From positions 9,548,001-9,612,000 of the forward strand of contig NZ_CP107989.1 of the NCBI RefSeq assembly GCF_041435015.1: 64,000 nucleotides of DNA, written 5' to 3'. Shown here in pieces: positions 14,391 through 23,606 of the stretch. The DNA is from Streptomyces canus (GTDB taxonomy: Bacteria > Actinomycetota > Actinomycetes > Streptomycetales > Streptomycetaceae). The notes under the pieces were generated by a model. It was not told where the DNA came from. It saw nothing but the letters and a program-made list of their open reading frames with translations, and did not search any database. The stretch's first letter is position 1. Each line of letters begins with the position of its first letter. The translations under genes and the position numbers were made by a program.

Positions 14391-16735
14391 CCGGACCCCT
14401 CGTACGCGTCGTCCGCTCCGGCGTGGGCCGGCGCCGGGTGCAGACCGTCGTCATCGCGATCGCCACGATGATGGCCGTGGCGGCCGCCGTGGTCGCGGGT
14501 TCCCTCATGGTCGTCTCGAACGCGCCCTTCGACCACGCCTTCGCCGCCCAGAAGGGCGCCCACCTCACCGCCGAGTTCGACCCGGCGAAGGTCACCGCCG
14601 AACAGCTCGGGGCCACCGGGCAGGTGGACACAGTCAGCGCGAGCGCGGGGCCGTACCCCTCCACGGTCATCGAGGCGACGGACTCGTCCGGCCGCCGGCC
14701 TCCCGCCATGACCCTGGTCGGACGGCCTCGTCCGCACGCGGATGTGGACGACCTGGACCTCGCGTCCGGCCGGTGGGCGAGGAAACCCGGCGAGATCGTG
14801 CTGAGCTCCTCCTACCAGGGGCCCGCCTTCACGCTGGGCGACACCCTGACAGCCTCGAACACGACTCTCACGGTCGTCGGTTTCGCCACCTCGGCCAGCA
14901 AGACCGCCGACCTGTGGGCAACTCCCGCGCAAGTCAGGGCCCTTGCCTCCAAGGAACACCCCGTCACCAGTCAGATGCTCTACCGCTTCGACTCGGCGGG
15001 CTCGAAGGGGGACATCTCCGCCGACCGCAAGAAGCTCCTCGCCGCCGTCCCGTCCGGTGCGCTCCTCGGGACCCAGTCCTACCTCGACACCAAGCGCGCC
15101 GCCGACCACGGCGCCGCCCCGACGATCCCGTTCCTGGTCGCCTTCGGGGTCCTCGGCATCGTCATGTCGGTGATCATCGTCGGCAGCGTCATCAGCGGCG
15201 CGGTCGGCACCAGCCTCCGCAGGATCGGCATCCTCAAGGCCATCGGCTTCACCCCACGCGAAGTCGTCCGCGCCTACGTGGCCCAGGCGCTCATCCCGGC
15301 AACCGTGGGCATCGCGCTGGGAGTCGTCCTCGGCAACCTGCTGGCCGTGCCGCTCCTCGACGACACGGAGCAGGCGTACGGCACCGCCACTTTGTCCGTC
15401 GCCTGGTGGGTGGACGTCGTGGTCCCCGCCGGAGCGCTGCTGGTCGTCGGGATCGCGGCCTTCGTCCCCGCGCTGCGGGCCGGGAGGCTGCGCACGGCCG
15501 AGGCCATCGCCGTCGGCAGGGCCCCGCGCACCGGACGCGGTCAGTGGGCGCACCGCGCGGCGGGCCGACTGCCGCTGCCGCGAGCGGTGACCTACGGCCT
15601 CGCCAGTCCCTTCGCGCACCCGGTCCGCACCCTCGCGATGCTGCTCGCGGTGGCGTTCGGCACGATCGCGGCAACCTTCGCCGTCGGCCTCACCTCCTCA
15701 CTGAACGAGGTCAACGCGGTGCAGGACCCCGAGAACCGTTCCGCGGTCACCGTCTTCACCGGCGGTCCGGCCGTGGCGGGTGGCGAGCACGTCCCGGCAC
15801 CGGGCACTCCGGAGCCCGAGCCGGCCGACCCGGCACAGGTGAGTGCCGCCATCAAGGGGCAGTCGGGCACCGTCTCGTACTACGGCATGGGCCAGCAGGA
15901 CGCCACCGTGGCCGGGGTCTCCGGAACCGTCCGGGCGACCCTCTACCAGGGCGACTCCCGTCGGGGCGGCTACGCCATGATCTCCGGGCACTGGCTCACC
16001 GGCGCGGGCCAGGTCGTCGTGCCCGGCCAGTTCCTGGAGACCACCGGCACCGAGGTCGGCGACACCGTACGCGTGACCGTCGGGAAGGAGACCGCCGTCC
16101 TGCGGATCGTCGGCGAGGCCTTCGGCACCTCGGACGACGTGCTGGAGATCCAGGCGAACTCCGCGAACTTCCCCGCGACCAGGCCGCAGGTGTTCCTCGT
16201 CGACGTGAAAGCGGGCGTCTCCGCGGTGGCGTACGCCGAGAAGCTCGCCGCGCGGATCGAGCCCCTCGGCGCCGACGCCCGGGCCAACACGCCTTCCGAG
16301 CAGGACAACTTCGTGCTCGTCCTGAACACGATGGCCGCGCTTCTCACCCTCATGCTCGTGTCCGTCGCAGCCCTCGGCGTCCTCAACTCCGTCGTGCTGG
16401 ACACCCGGGAGCGCGTCCACGACCTGGGCGTGTGCAAGGCGCTCGGCATGTCACCCCGGCAGACCGTGAGCCTCGTCCTCGCCTCGGTGGCCGGCATCGG
16501 CGTGCTCGGCGGTCTCGTCGGCGTCCCCGCCGGATACGCCCTGCACGGATTCGTGCTCCCGGTCATGGGACACGCGGCCGGCACCAACCTGCCCAGGTCG
16601 GTCCTTGACGTCTACGACACCCCGCAACTGCTTCTGCTGGGCCTGGCCGGTCTCGTCATCGCCCTGCTGGGCGCGATGCTCCCGGCGGGCTGGGCGGCGA
16701 AGTCCCGCACGGCGGTGGCCCTGCGCACGGAGTAG
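14387..16735 (+). CDS. FtsX-like ABC transporter permease
   Basis: A 782-residue membrane protein with the two-repeat FtsX/MacB permease layout. A first helix near residues 20-40 is followed by a large extracellular domain (40-245), three helices (about 248-385), another helix near 430, a second large extracellular domain (450-640) and three terminal helices (about 645-775). Such permeases do not move solutes through a pore; with their ATPase they drive extracytoplasmic work such as lipoprotein or antibiotic extraction. It is in an operon with the ATPase, probably controlled by the divergent two-component system. Confidence 0.9.
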   Translation: MTGPLVRVVRSGVGRRRVQTVVIAIATMMAVAAAVVAGSLMVVSNAPFDHAFAAQKGAHLTAEFDPAKVTAEQLGATGQVDTVSASAGPYPSTVIEATDSSGRRPPAMTLVGRPRPHADVDDLDLASGRWARKPGEIVLSSSYQGPAFTLGDTLTASNTTLTVVGFATSASKTADLWATPAQVRALASKEHPVTSQMLYRFDSAGSKGDISADRKKLLAAVPSGALLGTQSYLDTKRAADHGAAPTIPFLVAFGVLGIVMSVIIVGSVISGAVGTSLRRIGILKAIGFTPREVVRAYVAQALIPATVGIALGVVLGNLLAVPLLDDTEQAYGTATLSVAWWVDVVVPAGALLVVGIAAFVPALRAGRLRTAEAIAVGRAPRTGRGQWAHRAAGRLPLPRAVTYGLASPFAHPVRTLAMLLAVAFGTIAATFAVGLTSSLNEVNAVQDPENRSAVTVFTGGPAVAGGEHVPAPGTPEPEPADPAQVSAAIKGQSGTVSYYGMGQQDATVAGVSGTVRATLYQGDSRRGGYAMISGHWLTGAGQVVVPGQFLETTGTEVGDTVRVTVGKETAVLRIVGEAFGTSDDVLEIQANSANFPATRPQVFLVDVKAGVSAVAYAEKLAARIEPLGADARANTPSEQDNFVLVLNTMAALLTLMLVSVAALGVLNSVVLDTRERVHDLGVCKALGMSPRQTVSLVLASVAGIGVLGGLVGVPAGYALHGFVLPVMGHAAGTNLPRSVLDVYDTPQLLLLGLAGLVIALLGAMLPAGWAAKSRTAVALRTE

Positions 16736-16738
16736 CCC

Positions 16739-17908
16739 TCACTCCTCTCGGCGCAGGCTGAGAACCAGGTCGCGGGGCAGGCCGTGGGTGTCGTGCAGGT
16801 ACTCGTAGTCCTCCTCACCCAGCGGCCCCCGGTACCGCGGCCCGGACAGCAGCCGCCGACCGCGCTCCAGCAGCCTGTCGAACCGGCGTTCCTCCTCCAG
16901 CAGCACGTCATGGACGAGCCCTGTCCCGCAGCTCGTCCGGAAGTGGTCCAGCGTGTGCCGGAGGAGCTCCACCGGCAGGTCGGAGAGCGTGCGGGACGGG
17001 TCGTCGCGCCGCAGGGTGGTGAGCAGGCGGCGGACGACGCGGCGCAGGACGTAACCGCGGCCGGTGGTGGACGGCCGGACCCCGTCACCGATCACGACGA
17101 CACCGGAGCGCAGATGGTCGCAGACCAGACGCAGCGGCGGCTCGTCGAGTCCCCACAGGGGAGGCAGCAGTCGCATCCATGGCTCGAACAGGTCGGTGTC
17201 GTAGACCGAGCCATGGCCCTGCAGGATGGTGACCAGGCGCTCCAGCCCCATGCCGGTGTCGATGCTCGGACGCTCGAGGGGCTGGAGGGAGCCGTCCTCG
17301 AGACGGCGGTACCGCATGAATACGTGGTTCCAGATCTCCACCCACCGCGGGTCCGTGGTGGGGGTGCCCTGGGGCGGGGTGCCGCCGGTCCACACGAAGA
17401 TCTCCGAGTCGGGGCCGCACGGGCCGACGGGCCCGTGGGACCACCAGTTGTCCTCCCGGGTGAGTTCCACGGGCACTCCCGACTCCTGCCAGGTGCGCAG
17501 CGATTCGAGGTCGGGGCCCACCTGCTCGTCACCGCCGAAGACCGTGACGTGGAGTCTCTCCCGGGGAATGCCGAAACCGTCACGGAGCAGCTCGTAGCCC
17601 CAGCGCAGGCTCCGCGAGTGGCCGTAGTCGCCGAGCGACCACGAGCCGAGCATCTCGAACACCGTCAGATGGGTGGAGTCGCCGATCTCGTCGAGATCGG
17701 TGGTGCGCAGACAGCGCTGCACGTTGACGAGGCGGCTGCCCCGGGGGTGGGGGCGGCCCTCCAGATAGGGGGGGAGGGGGTGCATGCCCGAGGTGGTGAA
17801 CAGCACCGGGTCGCCGGGCGGTGGCAGCAGTGTGCTGCCGGTGATCAGGTGGTGTCCGCGTTCGCGGTAGAAGTCGGTGAAGAGGCTTACGGTCCGGTCG
17901 GTGTCCAT
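16739..17908 (-). CDS. alanyl-tRNA synthetase paralogue, catalytic/tRNA-recognition domains only
   Basis: A 389-residue cytoplasmic protein that matches the N-terminal half of AlaRS: motif 1 region TTSGMHPL, CLRTTDLDEIGDSTHLTVFE, MLGSWSLGDY, motif 2/3 elements SIDTGMGLERL and GYVLRRVVRRLL. Full AlaRS is about 870-890 residues; the editing and C-Ala domains are missing. The usual GPCGPCSE reads GPCGPDSE here. It should activate alanine or a similar amino acid and may charge a tRNA, but it cannot be the housekeeping enzyme. It may serve as a resistant spare, or supply aminoacyl groups to a biosynthetic enzyme. The gene abuts the convergent ABC permease gene. Confidence 0.85.
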   Translation of the reverse strand: MDTDRTVSLFTDFYRERGHHLITGSTLLPPPGDPVLFTTSGMHPLPPYLEGRPHPRGSRLVNVQRCLRTTDLDEIGDSTHLTVFEMLGSWSLGDYGHSRSLRWGYELLRDGFGIPRERLHVTVFGGDEQVGPDLESLRTWQESGVPVELTREDNWWSHGPVGPCGPDSEIFVWTGGTPPQGTPTTDPRWVEIWNHVFMRYRRLEDGSLQPLERPSIDTGMGLERLVTILQGHGSVYDTDLFEPWMRLLPPLWGLDEPPLRLVCDHLRSGVVVIGDGVRPSTTGRGYVLRRVVRRLLTTLRRDDPSRTLSDLPVELLRHTLDHFRTSCGTGLVHDVLLEEERRFDRLLERGRRLLSGPRYRGPLGEEDYEYLHDTHGLPRDLVLSLRREE

Positions 17909-18118
17909 GGCAGTGGTCCTTCGGTCTCGTGGGACCGGAAACGACCGCGGGAACAGACGGCGACCAGAGGTCGTGCACCGGCGGTCCGTCTCCGGCCGCC
18001 GGGGGAGTGGGGGAGGTCAGGCGTCGGCAGCCGGCGAGCTGGTCGCTCGCGCGGCTGCGGTGTGGGTACAGCTCCTGATCTCCATACGGTCAACGGTACG
18101 CACAGGCGTCCCGGCTCG

Positions 18119-18490
18119 TCACTCGGATTTCGCGGAGGGGGCCCTGCGGAAGCCCCTGCACCGCTGTTCCTGCCGTATCAGCGACCGGCTTCCGTGCGCG
18201 GCCTGCGCCTCGGTCAGGGCGATGCGCAGTGCGGGCTCGATCTCCGCCGGCAGGCCGCCGAGGTCGGGCCGGCGCACGATGTGCTGGGCGACGTCCCGCA
18301 GCTTGGTGTTGGTGCGCTGGGACACGGTCTTGAGAACCTCCCACCCCTGGTCGGGACGGAGACCGCTGAGGGCGAGGACGACACCGATCGCCTGGTCGAC
18401 GACGGCGTGAGAGACGAGGGCCTGCCGGAGCTGGGCGTTTTCCTCCTGCAGTTCTTCGATCTTCTCAACCAGCTCTTCGTCTTGCGTCAT
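18119..18490 (-). CDS. ANTAR-domain protein
   Basis: A 123-residue cytoplasmic protein. A short coiled-coil (EELVEKIEELQEENAQLRQAL, about residues 4-25) leads into an ANTAR domain (about 25-85) with the family hallmark VDQAIGVVLALSGL and the C-terminal KLRDVAQHIV helix. ANTAR proteins bind paired RNA hexaloops and prevent transcription termination. There is no receiver or GAF domain, so input would come from a partner or from dimerisation through the coiled coil. It is divergent from the AraC regulator, with an inverted repeat between them. Confidence 0.82.
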   Translation of the reverse strand: MTQDEELVEKIEELQEENAQLRQALVSHAVVDQAIGVVLALSGLRPDQGWEVLKTVSQRTNTKLRDVAQHIVRRPDLGGLPAEIEPALRIALTEAQAAHGSRSLIRQEQRCRGFRRAPSAKSE

Positions 18491-18541
18491 GCAGTCCTGT
18501 CGCCCTCTCCTCCGGTGCCCGGCGACTTCCGCGGTCGCCAT

Positions 18542-18558
18542 CCGTCCAGCCTGGACGG
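18542..18558. promoter_or_regulatory. inverted repeat between the ANTAR and AraC genes
   Basis: CCGTCCAG (18542-18549), one base, then the exact complement CTGGACGG (18551-18558). It lies in the 209-bp divergent intergenic region and is a candidate operator; nothing else supports it. Confidence 0.35.
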
Positions 18559-18699
18559 GTGGGACCGTCCGTGACGAGCCACCGGACGCACACCTTGTGA
18601 CCAGGCAGGACAGAAAACGAAACGGGGTCGCGAAGCATCGTGGCATTCGCGGGTATGTGCGAAGAGGAGCCGAGCCGAGAGTGGGAGGACCTGGCTGCG

Positions 18700-19659
18700 A
18701 TGGAGACGCTGACGTTCGACAGCGACGACCTGGACCGTACTGAGGACTTCCTCAGTCATGCCTACGCGAAGATGCGGATCGGCAGCGGTACCTCGGACAG
18801 CAGTCGTGCTCGCATCCACCGCACTGCCATCGACTCGGTCAGCGTCGACGAACTCGACCTGGACTTCGACATGAGCTACGCCGTCACCCCGCTGGGCCGG
18901 ATCTGCCTGTGCGTCGTCCACGAGGGCACCATCGAGGACCACGTCTACCAGGGTGTCTCGGACTCCTTCGGCCCCGGCGACGTGGTGTCCTTCGCCCCTC
19001 CGGAACTTTCCTACGCGGGCCGCATCCACGCGGCCCGCTACAACATCACCATGCTGGACCCGGAGCTGCTCACCCAGGTCGCGGGGGCCACGGGCGGACG
19101 GCGCCCGGAACCGGTCCGGCTGACCGGTCACCGGCCGCACACCCCCGCCGCCGGTGACCGGCTGCGGTCGACCATCCGCTATGTGCAGGACCACGTGCTG
19201 TCGGATCCCGCGGTCGCCGACCAGCCGCTCGTCGCCTCCACGGCCGCCCAGCACCTGGCCGCGACCGTCCTGGCCACGTTCCCCCACACGGCCTCCGCCG
19301 ACCCCACCGGCTCCGAGCGCCAGGACGCCCACCCCGCCGCCCTGCGCCGCGCCCTCGCCTACATCGACGACCATGCCGACCGGCCCCTCACCGTCGCCCA
19401 GATCGCGGAGGCGTCCCACATCAGCGTCCGCGCGCTGCAGTACGCCTTCCGCCGGCACCTGGACAGCACCCCGCTCGCGTACGTCCGGCAGGCCCGCCTG
19501 TCCCACGCGCATGACGAGCTGACGGCCGCCGACCCCGAGGACGGAGCCACGGTCACCGACATCGCCGCCCGCTGGGGCTTCTACCACCCGGGGCGCTTCG
19601 CCACGCTCTACCGGCACTCCTACGACCGCTCACCGCGCCGTACGCTGCACGACGGCTGA
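18700..19659 (+). CDS. AraC-family transcriptional regulator
   Basis: A 319-residue regulator from the ATG at 18700, which follows GGGAGG; in-frame starts exist at 18640 and 18655. The N-terminal 190 residues form a cupin-like sensing domain of the AraC-binding-domain-like type (FLSHAYAKMRIG, GDVVSFAPPELSYAG). The C-terminal 100 residues carry two helix-turn-helices: LTVAQIAEASHISVRALQYAFR and VTDIAARWGFYHPGRFATLYR followed by SPRRTL. Its target is not evident; the divergent ANTAR gene and the following secreted hydrolase are the nearest candidates. Confidence 0.88.
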   Translation: METLTFDSDDLDRTEDFLSHAYAKMRIGSGTSDSSRARIHRTAIDSVSVDELDLDFDMSYAVTPLGRICLCVVHEGTIEDHVYQGVSDSFGPGDVVSFAPPELSYAGRIHAARYNITMLDPELLTQVAGATGGRRPEPVRLTGHRPHTPAAGDRLRSTIRYVQDHVLSDPAVADQPLVASTAAQHLAATVLATFPHTASADPTGSERQDAHPAALRRALAYIDDHADRPLTVAQIAEASHISVRALQYAFRRHLDSTPLAYVRQARLSHAHDELTAADPEDGATVTDIAARWGFYHPGRFATLYRHSYDRSPRRTLHDG

Positions 19660-19755
19660 CGTCTCCTCTGCGGCTGGTGACAAAGCGTCCACCGGGCCCT
19701 GCGTTCTTGTGAGCAACCACCGAGAGCCGCGCCCGCGCAGCCCTACGGTCCCAGC

Positions 19756-21468
19756 ATGAACACGAGTCGCAGCAGAGGAAGAACCCCGAGGACGCTACGT
19801 GTCGCGGCGCTGGCGGTGCTGCTGACCACCGGGGCGTTCACGCCGGCGGCGTCCGCGCAGAGCGCGAGAACCGAGACACCCGTCGGGACGAGCGGGGGTG
19901 TGACCGAGACCGTCGTACGCGTGAAGGCACCCCTGCCGGCGTCCTTCGGGGCCCGTCCGGCGGCGTGCGACTGGCTGTCGTATCTGCGCTACCGGTCCTC
20001 GTCGGGGCCCGTGTCATCGGCGGACGCCGACCGGGTCCTGGTCGCTCAACCGGGCATCCTGGAAGGTGCCGGAGCCTTCGACAGCGTCGCCCGCAACACC
20101 GTGACCCGCGCCGCCGAGCAGGGCCGGCACATCGAGTTCTGGGCCCTGGACCGGCGGTCCAACTGTCTCGAGGACCGCACCGGAATCGCCTCCGGCGACC
20201 AGCACAGCGCCGTCGACTACTACTACCGCGGCAAACAGGTCCAGGGCCGCACCTTCGCCGGGTTCGTCGGCAACGACAAGCTCGGATGGATGGCGAAGCT
20301 CGGCATCGAGCAGACCGTACGCGACGAATACGACCTGCTCGCCGCCGAGTTGCCCGACCAGGGCGTCCGCAAGGACAAGGTGCTGTGCGGCGGTCACTCG
20401 CTCGGCGGTGTCATCACCGGGTACTTCGCCGCCGCCGACTTCGACGGCGACCCCGCCACCACCGCCGACGCCGGACACAACCAGTGCGCCGGCTACTTCG
20501 CCCTCGACACCACCGTCTCCACGTCGCTCGGCGACCTGAGCGGCAGCATCCCGGACGACACCAACCTGCCGGACGTGGGCCTCGGTTACGGCGTGGTCCA
20601 GGCCGGACTCGACAGTGGACTGCTCCCGCGCTCGCTGTCGGCGCCCGTCCTGCTCAACCCCGAGACCATGACCCTGCTCGCCATCGCGGGCGTGGGTGCC
20701 CTGCAGGATCCGGGCGGCGAGGCCGACCTGCCGCGTTATCTGCCCGCCAACACCAACATCGAGGCCACCAACCGCTTCCTGTTCTCCAAGGACACCGCCA
20801 CCTTCCTCACCGGCTCACCCGCGGTGAAGGACTTCCGGCTCACCAACGAGGCGATCCTCGGTTCGCTGATGGACGACCAGTCCGTCCCGCTCGCGTTCCT
20901 CCAGAGCAGCGTGGGCTTCTTCGACGGCGGGCCCATCACCGACAAGAACTTCCCCGCGGCCAACGGGAGTTCGTCGCAGCCGGGCCTCTTCGGCACCGAG
21001 TACAAGGCCGTTCCCGCCGAGCCGCACGGTCCGCTCTACACCTGGCGCGACTACGACCGGGTCGGCGACCCGGACGACCCCGGGTACCGGTCGTCGGACG
21101 GAACGCCGTTCACCGCGGCGGGCAAGGAGGTCACCGCCATCCAGGAGCTGGCGCGCAGCATGGCCGCGCAGCCGCTGGACTTCACCGAGCAGTACTTTCC
21201 GACCAAGCTGGTCACCGACCTCGAACTGGCCACCTCCCCGCAGGTGAAGCGGCTCGTCGTGCACCCCGACGGGCTCACCGCCAACCCGACCCTCACGGTC
21301 CTCGCGGGCGACGGACTGCTCGCCGGCTGGGTTCCGGCCGACCTGCACCCCGTGGTCGCGGACGGCTACCAGCACCTCGACGTGCTGACCGCGGCGCCGG
21401 TGCAGAACGACGGTCGGCCCGAGCCGGTGTCCTCCGCCCTCACGGAGTTCGCCCGCACTCCTCGATAG
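19756..21468 (+). CDS. secreted alpha/beta hydrolase of unknown specificity
   Basis: A 570-residue exported protein. A Sec-type signal peptide (basic N-region, hydrophobic core VAALAVLLTTGAF, cleavage near ASA-QS at about residue 36) precedes a large mature domain. A nucleophile elbow GGHSLGGVITGYF near residue 216 and a late His (YQHLD) suggest a serine esterase or lipase. I do not recognise a specific family; related proteins in Streptomyces are annotated only as alpha/beta hydrolase. It is convergent with the cutinase gene, with which it shares a long terminator. Confidence 0.75.
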   Translation: MNTSRSRGRTPRTLRVAALAVLLTTGAFTPAASAQSARTETPVGTSGGVTETVVRVKAPLPASFGARPAACDWLSYLRYRSSSGPVSSADADRVLVAQPGILEGAGAFDSVARNTVTRAAEQGRHIEFWALDRRSNCLEDRTGIASGDQHSAVDYYYRGKQVQGRTFAGFVGNDKLGWMAKLGIEQTVRDEYDLLAAELPDQGVRKDKVLCGGHSLGGVITGYFAAADFDGDPATTADAGHNQCAGYFALDTTVSTSLGDLSGSIPDDTNLPDVGLGYGVVQAGLDSGLLPRSLSAPVLLNPETMTLLAIAGVGALQDPGGEADLPRYLPANTNIEATNRFLFSKDTATFLTGSPAVKDFRLTNEAILGSLMDDQSVPLAFLQSSVGFFDGGPITDKNFPAANGSSSQPGLFGTEYKAVPAEPHGPLYTWRDYDRVGDPDDPGYRSSDGTPFTAAGKEVTAIQELARSMAAQPLDFTEQYFPTKLVTDLELATSPQVKRLVVHPDGLTANPTLTVLAGDGLLAGWVPADLHPVVADGYQHLDVLTAAPVQNDGRPEPVSSALTEFARTPR

Positions 21469-21481
21469 CCGGACGGCACGT

Positions 21482-21517
21482 GGATGGGCCCGGGAGGAAC
21501 TCCTCCCGGGCCCATCC
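21482..21517. terminator. bidirectional terminator between hydrolase and cutinase genes
   Basis: Perfect 16-17 bp stem (GGATGGGCCCGGGAGG from 21482, complement ending 21517) with a loop of four bases or fewer, between two convergent genes 13 bp from each stop. Confidence 0.85.
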
Positions 21518-21529
21518 GTGCGCCGTCGC

Positions 21530-22171
21530 TCAGACCTTGCCCGCGGCGAAGGTCGCCGCCGCGTCGGCGTTCGCCGTGTAGCCGAGGTGCGCCAGCGTGT
21601 CGTTGCCGCCCGCTTCGCAGACGGGGTCACCCTTGGCGCAGAAGTCGATGGTGCGGCTCTGGTACGTGCCGGTGACGCTCTTGCCGATCGCCCGGATCGG
21701 GTTGCCGAACAGCAGCACCGCGGCCACCCGTGACTCCAGCGCGGCGGGAATGGTGGCCACGATGGGACTGCCGACCACGGCACCGGCGCTGCTGATGCCG
21801 AGGGAGTTGTCGACGACGTTCGCACCCTGCGAATAGCCGACCAGAAGGAAACGCTGATTCGGACAGGCGGCCGCCTGGCTGTTCACGTGGTTCACCAGAT
21901 CCGCGTTGCCCTGCGCGGCCGAGGTGAGGGAAAGGTCCGCGGGATAGTTCACCTTGTAGCTGGTCAGATTCCGGCCCGTGAGTTTCTTCTGGAGCGCGGA
22001 GTACACCGGGTCACCGACGATCAGGCCGAGGTTGCCCGGCTCGAACGTGCCGCGAGCGGCGACGACGTCGATGTCCGAGCAGGCCGCGGCGGTTGCCGAT
22101 GGTGCCGAGACGGTGGCCACACCGGCCCCGCCGACCAGCGAGAGCGCGGCGAGGTACAAGCGAATACGCAT
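21530..22171 (-). CDS. secreted cutinase-family esterase
   Basis: A 213-residue exported serine esterase. The signal peptide spans about residues 1-28 (LYLAALSLVGGAGVATVSA, cleaved near ATAAA). The mature part has the cutinase hallmarks: CSDIDVVAARGT after the first Cys, nucleophile elbow LVGYSQGANVV, a DFCAKGDPVCEAGG segment holding the catalytic Asp and two disulfide cysteines, and a late His in LAHLGY. Cutinases cleave cutin, polyesters and lipids. A cutinase-like lipase (Rv3802c) also belongs to the mycolate locus of mycobacteria, and this gene closes a module that resembles it. Monocistronic transcription is likely, as 80 bp separate it from the PucR gene. Confidence 0.92.
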   Translation of the reverse strand: MRIRLYLAALSLVGGAGVATVSAPSATAAACSDIDVVAARGTFEPGNLGLIVGDPVYSALQKKLTGRNLTSYKVNYPADLSLTSAAQGNADLVNHVNSQAAACPNQRFLLVGYSQGANVVDNSLGISSAGAVVGSPIVATIPAALESRVAAVLLFGNPIRAIGKSVTGTYQSRTIDFCAKGDPVCEAGGNDTLAHLGYTANADAAATFAAGKV

Positions 22172-22251
22172 GGGGATCCTTTGAGGGTGGGGCGTGTGAT
22201 ACGCCTGTGGAAAGGACGTCCCGAAACTTATTCGCTTGACCGTGCCCGGTG

Positions 22252-23484
22252 TTATGGACGGGAATTCAGAAATTCCTCGCTCTTTTGTGCGGTGGTGAGT
22301 GCCAGAATGAGATCCAGACGGGCGCCTGGATCGTGCAGGGCGTCACCGAAGACTTTCTCCAGCTGACGCAGCCGATAACGCACCGTCTGCGGATGGACAT
22401 GGAGACGGGCGGCGACGTCGGGCACATTGCTGCCGCTCAGCAGCCACGCCAGCAGCGTCTCGGCGAGCCGCTCGCGCTGCCCCTCCGACACCGTGTCGAG
22501 CGGTGCGAGGGCCCGCCCCCGCAACTGGTCGAGCATCGGCTCGTCGCTGTGCAGCAGCAGGGTCGACAAGTGGTCCGCGCAGCGCACCACCCCCTGCCGG
22601 GGGAGGATCCCGCGCCCCATCAACCCCAGCGCCCGGGTGGCCCAGCGCAGCGACTGGGCGGCCTCCACGAGGGGCACCGTCGGTCCGATCGCGGCCGGCC
22701 GCCCGCGCAGCGCGAGGCTGAACGCCCGGCCCCCGAAGCGCCCGGAGCCGTCCGGGTCGGGGATCAGCATCCGCGGCGGCCGCGACTCCATGTCCACCAG
22801 CGCCCCCGCGGTGGCCAGCGGCCACTCCTCCTCCCGCTGGTCCGGCGTCGCCGCGAGCGCGACGACCGCGACCTGCCCGGGTACCGACCAGCGGGCACCG
22901 TGCGCCATGTCCTGCACCGCCGCCGGCGCGACCGGCCCCTCGCCGAGCAGCAGGTCCAGCAGGCGTCTGCGGCGCCGCTCCAGCTCGTCCGTGTTGTGTG
23001 CGCGGGCCTCGGAGTACCCGGCCGCCGCCGCCTCCGCGACCTCGTGCACGGTGCGGAAGGCGAGCTCGCCCAGCGCCGTGACCACGGCGGAGTCGAGGCC
23101 GAGTTGCTCGGCCGTACGGCCCATCAGGCGCCACGCGTGTAGCCCGCCGACCCGCAGCGCGGACTGCAACGCGTCCAGACTGCGGCCCTCCAGGGCCTCA
23201 CCGCGGCCGAGTTCGTAGTAGGTCGCCGCGATCGCGTCGCCGCGGCCGCGCGGGTCGGCGATGTGGTCGACGAACAGGGTCAGCGCCTGCACCACGCCGG
23301 CTCTGAGGTTCTCGCGGTAGGTCCCGTCGGCCGGGCGCGCGTACTCGGGCACCTGCCGGCAGACCTCCTCCTCGACCTCGTCGGCGACCTCCTCCAGTTG
23401 GGCGCGCAGCAGTTCGGCCAGGCCGGGTGGGACCGCGGCGGCGCCGCGGCCCTCCGGGACGCCGTGCGGGGCGGGGGTGGCCAA
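22252..23484 (-). CDS. PucR-family transcriptional regulator
   Basis: About 410 residues. The N-terminal half is a helical sensing region (LAELLRAQLEEVADEVEEEV), the middle resembles the GGDEF-like domain of PucR/CdaR proteins, and the C-terminus carries the HTH_30 helix-turn-helix (LLAWLLSGSNVPDVAARLHV, then HPQTVRYRLRQLEKVFG). The TTG at 23484 follows AAAGGAGGG at ideal spacing and is preferred. An ATG at 23607 that overlaps the esterase stop (TGATG) would add 41 residues. Placed between the antigen-85-like esterase and the cutinase, it is a likely local regulator of this lipid-related module. Confidence 0.87.
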   Translation of the reverse strand: MATPAPHGVPEGRGAAAVPPGLAELLRAQLEEVADEVEEEVCRQVPEYARPADGTYRENLRAGVVQALTLFVDHIADPRGRGDAIAATYYELGRGEALEGRSLDALQSALRVGGLHAWRLMGRTAEQLGLDSAVVTALGELAFRTVHEVAEAAAAGYSEARAHNTDELERRRRRLLDLLLGEGPVAPAAVQDMAHGARWSVPGQVAVVALAATPDQREEEWPLATAGALVDMESRPPRMLIPDPDGSGRFGGRAFSLALRGRPAAIGPTVPLVEAAQSLRWATRALGLMGRGILPRQGVVRCADHLSTLLLHSDEPMLDQLRGRALAPLDTVSEGQRERLAETLLAWLLSGSNVPDVAARLHVHPQTVRYRLRQLEKVFGDALHDPGARLDLILALTTAQKSEEFLNSRP

Positions 23485-23606
23485 GGGGGGCCCTCCTTTC
23501 ACCCGGAAGCGGCTCACCCGCGGGCCGTTGCCCGTGGGGCGAGGGGTGAGTCCTGTGTTGGACGGACGACCCCTGCGTTGCGTTCCGTGTCCCGAAGGTA
23601 CCGACA

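Noticed and set aside
17909..18118. T-box leader for the AlaRS-like gene
   Set aside because: No T-box consensus or specifier/antiterminator stem is recognisable in the 200-bp leader on the minus strand.
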